Positions 1 through 5,097 of a DNA stretch of 5,956 bases are shown here, piece by piece. Each line of letters starts with the position of its first letter. The first letter of the stretch is position 1. The notes under the pieces are model-generated. The model had not been told where the DNA came from, did not search any database, and was given only the letters and a program-made list of their open reading frames with translations. The translations under genes were made by a program, and so were the position numbers. The stretch comes from Spirochaetales bacterium UBA1265 (GTDB lineage: Bacteria > Spirochaetota > Spirochaetia > Sphaerochaetales > Sphaerochaetaceae), in assembly GCA_002308475.1 (NCBI GenBank), contig DBVL01000089.1:245-6200 (forward strand), written 5' to 3'.

Positions 1-1082
1 GTAAGGAACAGAACAGTTATGGATGAGCTGAAAGCAAGCTGAGAGAGAAGAAGAACCAGAATACCGAAAACCTCCATAGGGTTAACACCGCTCTGGCCCG
101 TAAGAATTCCACTGAGAAGCGTAGCAATGCACACTCCAGCAACTGCAAGAACAGCCTGTCCAAGATTCATCTCTGTTCCTACAGCCATGAGAACTGCTGC
201 AAAAGCAAGAACAAAGGCACAGAGAACCACAGTCTGCTTTGAAACAGAGCCCTTTTCTCCTGTCTTCTTCCTATCTTTTACAAAGGCCTTGAGCGTCTTG
301 AGAAAAACTCCTGCACCTGTTCCAATCATAATTCCAAGACCAAGGTTCTGCCTTACCAGATCTGCTGAAGCATAATCCGCAAAGAGACCAATCTTAAGTC
401 CAACTGGAATAAATATGAAATAGGCAAACAGAGATCCACCAAGCCAGAGGAAGGCAGAGACAGAATCAATGATTGAACCTATGGAAAGAGCCATGGGGCT
501 GACCCACATATAGACCGGCTGGATGGAGGCTGTTCCTCCGAAGATTTTGAAAACCGAAGGAATCCATCCGAAGACATCTCTGATTGCTGTGAAAACTGCA
601 CTGAAAGCCATGGCAGCAAAGAGCTTGATTGAATCCTTGCCCTTCTTTATGCCTGTTTTCAGAGTGTTGAAGGCTGCGTTTCCAATAGGATAGACAAGAT
701 GAAGTTTCTCTATAAGTGTCTTTCTGTAGATGGCAGAGAAAAGAGTGCCCAGAAGAGAGCCACAAACAGCCATAATTACAAGCGAGAGTACGTTCACTTC
801 CGCATCCGGATTAAGCATCCAGATTCCCGGGATGGTGAAGGCAAGACCCCCTGCAACCATTGCGCCGGCACTCATTATAGTATGAGTAACATTTATTTCC
901 TGAAGGGTGCTGTTCTTGAAGCGACCGAGAACAGCCATAGAAAGGACGGTCACAAAAACTGTTGGTCATGGCAGAGCTCCGAGCCGTAAGGCCACATACA
1001 TGGAACTTGCAGTTATTACCACAAGCCCAATGATCCCTGTAATCAAACCTCTTACAGTTAATTGTCTGTTATTATTCTCCAT
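1..1082 (-). pseudogene. OPT-family oligopeptide/metal-chelate transporter, 3' end off window, in-frame TGA at codon 39
   Basis: Multi-pass inner-membrane protein of the OPT (oligopeptide transporter/YSL) family, whose members import peptides or metal chelates using the proton gradient. The start is the ATG at 1082, preceded by AGGAG (1091-1095) eight bases upstream. Family signatures visible in the frame are SSMYVALRLGALP around residues 26-38, PTVFVTV just after it, a Thr-Met-Ser-Ala-Gly stretch, YPIGNAAF, and GQSGVNPMEVFGI near the left edge. Codon 39 (966-968) is TGA where the family motif ALPWPTVF has Trp; one G-to-A change in TGG explains it. Apart from this stop, all 360 codons to the window edge are open with no frameshift. 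Family members are usually 550-650 residues, so the C-terminal part is missing here. No ribosome-binding site precedes the next Met (about codon 49), so reinitiation would be poor. It has its own strong promoter. Family assignment is firm and the substrate is unknown. A sequencing error instead of a true nonsense mutation remains possible. Confidence 0.85.
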
Positions 1083-1133
1083 TGATTTTTCTCCTGATTG
1101 AAGCTTTGGACCCGAATCTAAAAGCCAGGAGAA

Positions 1134-1162
1134 ATCATATCAATAAGAAACATCCATGTCAA
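1134..1162 (-). promoter_or_regulatory. Sigma-70 promoter of the OPT transporter gene
   Basis: Read on the minus strand, a perfect -35 box TTGACA (1157-1162) is separated by exactly 17 bases from TATGAT (1134-1139), one mismatch from the consensus -10. Transcription would start near 1127, giving a leader of about 45 bases before the ATG at 1082. The promoter lies immediately downstream of the terminator that closes the preceding gene, so the OPT gene is an independent transcription unit. I saw no clear operator palindrome or riboswitch fold in the leader. Confidence 0.8.
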
Positions 1163-1182
1163 AACAGGTGCAGAAGCTCAAC

Positions 1183-1212
1183 AAAAAAAGAGCCATGGAA
1201 AACCACGGCTCT
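1183..1212 (-). terminator. Rho-independent terminator after the exported barrel-like protein gene
   Basis: On the minus strand a 10-base-pair stem, AGAGCCGTGG paired with CCATGGCTCT (one G-U wobble), closes a TTTT loop and is followed directly by a run of seven T (1189-1183). It sits 21 bases past the stop codon of the gene ending at 1233. On the plus strand the wobble becomes an A-C mismatch and no T run follows, so the signal is directional and belongs to the minus-strand gene. Confidence 0.9.
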
Positions 1213-1232
1213 CTTAATTCGTCTTTTAAAAC

Positions 1233-1823
1233 TTACTTGATGAGATTCAAGGAAGCTGCTACACCAACCTGGATATCTTTCCAGTTGAAGCCATCAAAAA
1301 TTTCTGCCGGCTTGAATCTGTTAAAACTCTGGTTAGTATTGTAGATTCCGAATACTGAAATATCAACAGCATCAAGGCTAAAACCAACACAAGCTCTCAG
1401 GTTGATTGGAGAATTCTTAAGCTGATCTATGAACTTAGCATCATTCTCAATATTTCCCTTGAGAAAGAACTTGCCAGTTTCGTAGTTGTAGACATATCCA
1501 AAGCCAGCACCAAGAGTAATTCTGACAACTGAAAGGTCAATCCCTGCGTTAAGGGACATAAGACCATCAATAACAGCTACATTCTCTGAATTTGATCCAA
1601 AGTATGCTGTCATGTCTGCATCAAAGAACAGAACCTTGACATTTAAGTCTGCACCAAAACCGAAATCCTGTGGGAAGTGAATATCTTCCGCAGAGGAAAC
1701 TGTTGTGAGCTCTCCGAGGTTCTTGTCATACTTTGCAACAACGCCGGCTCTCAAACCAAAAGCAGAAGCAAAAAGTGTTGCTGGAATAAGCAACAGACAA
1801 AGAATAATTAAACCTTTCTTCAT
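1233..1823 (-). CDS. Small Sec-exported protein, probable outer-membrane beta-barrel
   Basis: Protein of 196 residues with no function I can name. The ATG at 1823 is chosen over one 14 codons upstream because AGGAG (1833-1837) lies nine bases before it and it places the signal peptide at the N-terminus. Residues 1-21 are a classic signal peptide: MKKG, a hydrophobic core (LIILCLLLIP), then a likely signal peptidase I cut after ASA (19-21). The mature part, about 175 residues, has no long hydrophobic segment but has repeated short amphipathic strands rich in Gly and aromatics (FGFGADLNVKVLFFDADMTA, ITLGAGFGYVYNY, ACVGFSLDAVDISVFGIYN), as in small eight- to ten-stranded barrels. The last residues (SLNLIK) are strand-like but lack the terminal Phe usual in proteobacterial barrels. 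Cys9 in the signal is not in a lipobox. It is a single-gene unit with its own terminator and perhaps its own promoter. Similar small exported proteins are common in Treponema and Sphaerochaeta. An exported periplasmic beta-protein is the alternative. Confidence 0.75.
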   Translation of the reverse strand: MKKGLIILCLLLIPATLFASAFGLRAGVVAKYDKNLGELTTVSSAEDIHFPQDFGFGADLNVKVLFFDADMTAYFGSNSENVAVIDGLMSLNAGIDLSVVRITLGAGFGYVYNYETGKFFLKGNIENDAKFIDQLKNSPINLRACVGFSLDAVDISVFGIYNTNQSFNRFKPAEIFDGFNWKDIQVGVAASLNLIK

Positions 1824-1870
1824 ATGTGTAATCTCCTCTTTCAAATGTTTTAATAATCCATCCACTGTTT

Positions 1871-1876
1871 ATGATA
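1871..1876 (-). promoter_or_regulatory. Possible -10 element of the exported protein gene
   Basis: TATCAT on the minus strand (one mismatch from TATAAT) would start transcription near 1864 and give a leader of about 40 bases. No good -35 box stands at 16-18 bases upstream; a TTGTGA occurs at 20 bases, which is too far for a standard promoter. The call rests mainly on position in the only sizeable gap between two genes. Read-through from yhbY is the alternative source of transcript. Confidence 0.25.
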
Positions 1877-1900
1877 CAACATAAAACCAGATTAAGTCAC

Positions 1901-1930
1901 AAAAGTTTCATAAATAATGAAATTTTTTTT
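1901..1930. terminator. AT-rich hairpin with T-tract between yhbY and the exported protein gene
   Basis: The arms 1901-1911 and 1917-1927 form an 11-pair stem on the plus strand (one G-U wobble, loop AAATA), flanked by an A run and a T run of eight (1923-1930). On the minus strand, the direction of the operon, the wobble becomes an A-C mismatch and only CTTTTG follows the core stem, so termination of the yhbY transcript here would be weak. The stem has almost no G-C pairs. It may be a leaky end of the ECF operon or simply AT-rich spacer. Confidence 0.3.
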
Positions 1931-1932
1931 AT

Positions 1933-2217
1933 TTATTTCATTTTATCAGGGTTTTCTCTCCAGAAAACGGCTGTAAAACCGGTAGTAGCAACCAACACAG
2001 AAGAGGTTTTTTCTGCCAGTTCAGCACTGAGAACCTTAGTACTGTCCTTAAAATCCTGGAATCTTACCTTTACCAGCTCATGATCAAGAAGAGCCTTGTC
2101 CAAAGCTTGCACTACTCCTTCAGAGATCCCTTCACGACCTACCATGACAACAGGATCAAGACTCTGGGCTCTTGACCTTAAAACAGCTCTTTCCTTACTT
2201 GTCATTTCCAATTTCAT
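1933..2217 (-). CDS. yhbY: YhbY/CRS1 (CRM) domain RNA-binding protein
   Basis: Small basic cytoplasmic protein (94 residues) made of a single CRM domain. In the family, YhbY binds RNA and associates with precursors of the large ribosomal subunit; that role is known from E. coli, not shown here. Seen in the sequence are the N-terminal MTSKERAVLRS helix (5-15), the loop VGREGISEGVV (26-36), which corresponds to the G-x-x-G RNA-binding loop (usually GKNGLT or similar), then ELVKVRF (47-53) and the closing strand with FWRENPDK (85-92). Of several in-frame ATGs, the one at 2217 is chosen because GGAGG lies five bases upstream. The gene overlaps the 3' end of the second ECF ATPase by 23 bases, so it is co-transcribed and probably translationally coupled. 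Its job is unrelated to the transporter genes upstream. It ends with TAA and is followed by a weak hairpin. Confidence 0.92.
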   Translation of the reverse strand: MKLEMTSKERAVLRSRAQSLDPVVMVGREGISEGVVQALDKALLDHELVKVRFQDFKDSTKVLSAELAEKTSSVLVATTGFTAVFWRENPDKMK

Positions 2218-2860
2218 ATATTCCTCCATCTGATGCATATCTGTTCAAAACTTCCTTATCATGAGTGATAAGCACAATTGCCATATTCTTTTCTTTCCTC
2301 AGTGAATCCAGAAGAGAAAGAACCCTCTCCTCCGTTTCCGAATCCAAAGCTGAAGTAACTTCATCAAGTATAAGAACTTCAGGTTTTATGGCAAGTACTC
2401 CGGCAAGAGAAACAAGTTTCTTTTGCCCTCCAGAGAGCATGAAGGGGTCCATTCTCCAGAGCTTTTCCTCAACTCCTGCTAACCTGAGAGCTTCTTCTGC
2501 AGCCTTCTCTGCCTCTTTTTCATCAAGAGCCATATTCAGTGGTCCGAACATAACATCTGCCAAGACAGTCTTCTCAAACAGCTGGTCTGCAGAGAACTGA
2601 AACAATAGAGCTGCTTTTCCTGCAAAGGATCTTCGGGAGGAGCGGTTTACCCAGATATCCTCTCCCTTGTACAAAACCTTCCCTGATGTGGGTTTTTCCA
2701 AGCCGGACAGAAGCTTGGCAAATGTGGTCTTACCGCTTCCCATGGGCCCTGTCACACAGATGACAGATCCCTCACTGATTTCAAAATCCTTGAAAAAAAG
2801 AGTTGAAGAATCCGGATATGAGAAACTTAGATCTCTTGTACTTAGCAGAACCTTACTCAT
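2195..2860 (-). CDS. ecfA2: ECF transporter ATP-binding subunit (EcfA2/CbiO-like)
   Basis: Cytoplasmic ABC ATPase of 221 residues that powers an energy-coupling-factor transporter together with a second ATPase and EcfT. All motifs are present: an aromatic A-loop tyrosine in LSFSYP (Tyr15), Walker A GPMGSGKTT (38-46), Q-loop LFQFSADQLFEKTV (Gln88), signature LSGGQ (142-146), Walker B VLILDE (162-167) with D-loop SALD, and switch histidine LITHD (His200). The Q-loop form FQFSADQLFE is closer to EcfA2 than to EcfA1 proteins. The start is ATG 2860, which overlaps the ecfT stop as ATGA and has GAGG upstream; an earlier ATG at 2890 lies inside ecfT and has no support. The usual EcfA length is about 280 residues, and this one ends soon after the H-loop, lacking the C-terminal extension. 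It is intact, unlike its partner at 3600-4251. The substrate is not determined by this subunit. Confidence 0.9.
   Translation of the reverse strand: MSKVLLSTRDLSFSYPDSSTLFFKDFEISEGSVICVTGPMGSGKTTFAKLLSGLEKPTSGKVLYKGEDIWVNRSSRRSFAGKAALLFQFSADQLFEKTVLADVMFGPLNMALDEKEAEKAAEEALRLAGVEEKLWRMDPFMLSGGQKKLVSLAGVLAIKPEVLILDEVTSALDSETEERVLSLLDSLRKEKNMAIVLITHDKEVLNRYASDGGIYEIGNDK
2223..2227 (-). promoter_or_regulatory. Shine-Dalgarno site that fixes the yhbY start
   Basis: GGAGG on the minus strand, five bases before the ATG at 2217 and inside the last codons of the upstream ATPase gene. It favours this ATG over in-frame ATGs at 2238 and 2229 upstream and 2205 downstream, none of which has a comparable site. 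Confidence 0.7.
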
Positions 2861-3615
2861 ATGAACCTCAATAGAGTAAATACTCCACAATAGAGAACAA
2901 GCGCAACAACAGCGCCCCTGTCACGTGAAGAAAAACTCAAGTTGTAAAGATGAGTTGATGAGGAAGAGGAAAAACACCTGCTGTCCATAGCCAAAGCCAA
3001 TTCAATAGCCCGTCTGTAAGTAGCGGCAAACAATGGCACAAGAACAGAAAGAAAAGCCTTGAGACGCCTTTTTGAACGGGCATAGGTTAAACCACACCTG
3101 GACAGCTGAGCCTGATGGAGTTTTAACGCCTGATCTGATAGTACAGGAATGAAACGCAGAGCTACGGAGAGAACAAGGGATACATAGCGACTGTTCACCC
3201 CGAAGACTCTGAAAGGCCTTAGAAGAATCTCAATGGACCGTGCCACATCATCAGCAATTGTTGTGCAGGAAAACAGAGATGAATACAAAACAACCAGAAT
3301 CAACCTCAGCGCTATGCAAACAGCCTGTTCTGCTGCGGAGAGTGTAAAATGATAAAGGGCAAACCTTACAAGGGTAAATACAGTAATTATGAAAAAATAA
3401 GCCCCTAAACCACGGAAGACATACGAGAGTTTTATCTTGCTTATGGCAAGAGAAAAACAGAAGAAAGCCAGAGGCAGAGAGAGGCTGGTAAGGTTCTTGC
3501 TTAAAAACAATGAGACAAGGATAAGCAGAAGAGCACAGAGCTTTAATAGAGGATTCATCAAATGCAGAGGGCCCTCTTTTTCAATATAGCGGCCCAAAGT
3601 CACATCTTTGAACAT
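2857..3615 (-). CDS. ecfT: ECF transporter transmembrane coupling subunit (EcfT/CbiQ family)
   Basis: Inner-membrane protein of 252 residues linking the two ATPases to the substrate-binding S component. Hydrophobic segments lie near residues 25-38, 44-58, 70-88, 98-116 and 235-252. The cytoplasmic coupling region is clear: RFIPVLSDQALKLHQAQLSR (154-173), a basic stretch (ARSKRRLKAF), then TYRRAIELALAMDSRCF (199-215), matching the CbiQ pattern in which two A-R-G-type motifs touch the ATPase grooves. Here both motifs read SRC (172-174 and 212-214) instead of ARG. A run of five Ser follows (216-220). Start ATG 3615 has AGGGG just upstream and overlaps the preceding ATPase gene by 16 bases; the end overlaps the next ATPase by four. 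Family assignment is firm. The vitamin or metal transported depends on the S component, most simply the Gx protein encoded upstream in the same operon. Confidence 0.88.
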   Translation of the reverse strand: MFKDVTLGRYIEKEGPLHLMNPLLKLCALLLILVSLFLSKNLTSLSLPLAFFCFSLAISKIKLSYVFRGLGAYFFIITVFTLVRFALYHFTLSAAEQAVCIALRLILVVLYSSLFSCTTIADDVARSIEILLRPFRVFGVNSRYVSLVLSVALRFIPVLSDQALKLHQAQLSRCGLTYARSKRRLKAFLSVLVPLFAATYRRAIELALAMDSRCFSSSSSTHLYNLSFSSRDRGAVVALVLYCGVFTLLRFI

Positions 3616-4251
3616 TTGCCCCTCTCTATTTTATACACCGAGTCTGCCTCCAGGATTTCTGAAGCCCTATGTGTAATCAAAACAACTGTCAGACCCTCTT
3701 TTCTGCAGAGTTCTCTCAGTATTCTCAGCACCTTCTCATGAGTTTGCTCATCCAGCATGGACAGCGCCTCATCAAGAACCAGAGCCCTGGGTTTGATTGC
3801 CAGTGCCCCGGATAGAGCAACAAGCTGTTTCTGCCCTCCTGAAAGAGTTGAAATCCTTCTTTTTGCAAGCCCCTCTATTCCAAGAGTTCTCATGGCCAAG
3901 TCCACATTTTCCCTGATTATCTTCTGCTCAAGACATAGGTTCTCTGGACCAAAGGCCATATCCCGCTCCACGGTATCTGCTATAAAACCGTTCTCTGGAT
4001 TCTGAAAGACCAGCTGAACAAGAGCCTTGAGCTTTTTATCATCCCTCTCGCCAAAAGCGCAGAGGCTCCCGCTTTGTGGTTTTAGAAGGCCGTTTAAAAG
4101 CATGGCAAATGTAGATTTGCCAGAGCCAACTGCCCCGGTTATGCAGACAAATGAACCCTCGTCTATCTCAAGAGAAAAATCCTCCAGAATCCTGACATCA
4201 GGAAATGATGGGATAGGAGTATGAGATGTTTCTTATTTCAAAAGCCTTCAT
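3600..4251 (-). pseudogene. ecfA1: ECF transporter ATP-binding subunit (EcfA1/CbiO-like), one-base frameshift near the 5' end
   Basis: The first ATPase of the ECF module. Translation from ATG 4251 gives MKAFEIRNISYSYP, the usual EcfA beginning, but reaches TGA three codons later. The neighbouring frame continues without a gap as SFPDVRILEDFSLEIDE. Removing one C from the CCC (GGG on the plus strand, 4210-4212) restores a 216-residue protein and the sequence YSYPSFPDV expected for the family. The restored protein has Walker A GAVGSGKST (39-47), Q-loop VFQNPENGF (Gln83), signature LSGGQ (136-140), Walker B ALVLDE with D160/E161, D-loop SMLD and His194. The VFQNPEN Q-loop resembles EcfA1. The longest intact stretch starts at ATG 4103 and lacks Walker A, so it could not work as an ATPase. 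The gene overlaps the Gx gene by 14 bases and ecfT by 16. True mutation, a base error, or ribosomal slippage at CCC-A are all possible; a base error or recent mutation is more likely. Confidence 0.8.
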
Positions 4252-4750
4252 ACCCAAGCCCCTTTGTTCTCTCAATAATCAGAGAACTGATCATACCTAT
4301 TATTATTCCTGCTATGGTTCCCGAAATAATATAAAAGGGAACAAGATAAAAAAGCTCTTTGGTGTGGAAAACCAGAACTGCAACCACAAGCTGGACAAGA
4401 TTATGAGTCACTGCACCAAGAACACTCACTCCAAGAGATGAGAAAACACCGCTTTTTTTCATGAGGCCCATTACCAGAAGACTCACAACAGCGGCACTTA
4501 AGCTATAGATAAAGGAGAGAGCATTGGAAAAGAGAAGTGTTGAGAGCACAACCCTGATTACAGATATTTCAAGAGCCTTCTTAAAGCCCAGATTATACAG
4601 TGCAAAAACTATAGCTATGTTTGCCAACCCCACCTTGAAACCTGGGATGGCTACAAAGACGGGGATCATGGCCTCTACATAAGAGAAAACAAGGGAAAGA
4701 GCAATCAGGGTTCCAGTCAAGGCTATGGTGCGTGAAGAAAAGTCTCTCAA
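4238..4750 (-). CDS. Gx transporter family membrane protein, ECF S-component type
   Basis: Integral membrane protein of 170 residues belonging to the family often labelled 'heptaprenyl diphosphate synthase component I'. That label is misleading: the protein has about five or six hydrophobic segments (about 10-30, 40-55, 62-75, 80-97, 103-128, 135-160) and no prenyltransferase motif. Typical family marks are IPGFKVGLANI (35-45), the Arg in ISVIRVVLS, FLYSL-like FIYSLSA (80-86), and GAVTHNLVQ (112-120). In the ECF context it most simply serves as the substrate-binding S component for the EcfA/EcfT genes just downstream. The start is a TTG at 4750, overlapping the previous stop as TTGA, with a perfect AGGAGG seven bases before it; no ATG occurs before Met28. 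The NusG-II gene directly upstream is a frequent neighbour of this family. The substrate is unknown. Confidence 0.85.
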   Translation of the reverse strand: MRDFSSRTIALTGTLIALSLVFSYVEAMIPVFVAIPGFKVGLANIAIVFALYNLGFKKALEISVIRVVLSTLLFSNALSFIYSLSAAVVSLLVMGLMKKSGVFSSLGVSVLGAVTHNLVQLVVAVLVFHTKELFYLVPFYIISGTIAGIIIGMISSLIIERTKGLGYEGF

Positions 4751-5097
4751 TAAAAGACCTCCTGTGAACTGTCTGTTACCGTGACAACCAGACGGTTAGG
4801 AAGGCAGACTATCTGTTGTCCAATCCTGCTGATTTTCCCTTCTGATATACATATTCTATCAGGGCAGTCGGCCTCAAACATATAGGCAAAACCATTTTCT
4901 ATGCAGAGAATGTTTGTACCACCGTTGAGAGAGAACACCCCGTCAACATCAAGCGGGAGGTACATCTGCACCTCCCCGTTGACTGAAATACAGACATAGC
5001 TGCCCTTTTGATTACGTAGTCCCGTAATCAGAACAGCAGCTATGCAGATTGCTAGAAGCAATACTATCAGGACAATATCAAATGTCCTTTTTTTCAT
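4747..5097 (-). CDS. Membrane-anchored NusG domain II protein
   Basis: Protein of 116 residues: a charged start (MKKRTFD), one membrane segment (about 8-27), then an extracytoplasmic NusG-II domain. The domain is recognised by CPDRIC (78-83), then a Gly-x-Ile-x-x-x-Gly-Gln stretch, and IVCLPNRLVV (96-105), which are the conserved features of the stand-alone family. It is not the transcription factor NusG: there is no NGN or KOW domain. Three cysteines (78, 83, 98) are part of the motif; Cys36 and Cys65 are extra. The biochemical role of the family is not established. Its regular placement before Gx genes suggests an accessory or substrate-handling role on the outer face of the membrane. Start ATG 5097 overlaps the stop of the upstream oxidoreductase as ATGA with no good Shine-Dalgarno site, so it is probably translated by coupling. 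Family call is firm, function unknown. Confidence 0.85.
   Translation of the reverse strand: MKKRTFDIVLIVLLLAICIAAVLITGLRNQKGSYVCISVNGEVQMYLPLDVDGVFSLNGGTNILCIENGFAYMFEADCPDRICISEGKISRIGQQIVCLPNRLVVTVTDSSQEVFY
4758..4763 (-). promoter_or_regulatory. Perfect Shine-Dalgarno site that fixes the TTG start of the Gx gene
   Basis: AGGAGG on the minus strand, seven bases upstream of TTG 4750. It is the strongest ribosome-binding site in the window and lies within the last codons of the NusG-II gene. It supports TTG initiation and strong synthesis of the membrane component despite the non-ATG start. Confidence 0.8.

Noticed and set aside
127..375. Plus-strand open frame opposite the OPT gene
   Set aside because: Low-complexity antisense shadow with no ribosome-binding site and no recognisable protein features; the same holds for the other plus-strand frames.
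466..765. 99-codon minus-strand open frame
   Set aside because: It is an out-of-frame shadow of the OPT gene, whose own frame carries clear family motifs over the same bases.
966..968. TGA in the OPT gene as a selenocysteine codon
   Set aside because: The family position is Trp, not Cys, and I see no convincing stem-loop directly after the TGA that could act as a SECIS element.
1233..1823. Lipoprotein reading of the exported protein because of Cys9
   Set aside because: The Cys lies inside the hydrophobic core after Ile-Leu and does not fit a lipobox; a signal peptidase I site after ASA fits better.
1824..1932. Riboswitch or small RNA in the 109-base gap
   Set aside because: Only one weak AT-rich hairpin is visible and no conserved aptamer elements can be seen.
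4238..4750. Heptaprenyl diphosphate synthase component I as a real enzyme subunit
   Set aside because: The protein is a multi-pass membrane protein with no prenyltransferase motif and sits with ECF transporter genes, so the label is treated as historical.
4747..5097. Transcription elongation factor NusG
   Set aside because: Only the NusG-II domain is present, behind a membrane anchor; the NGN and KOW domains are absent.
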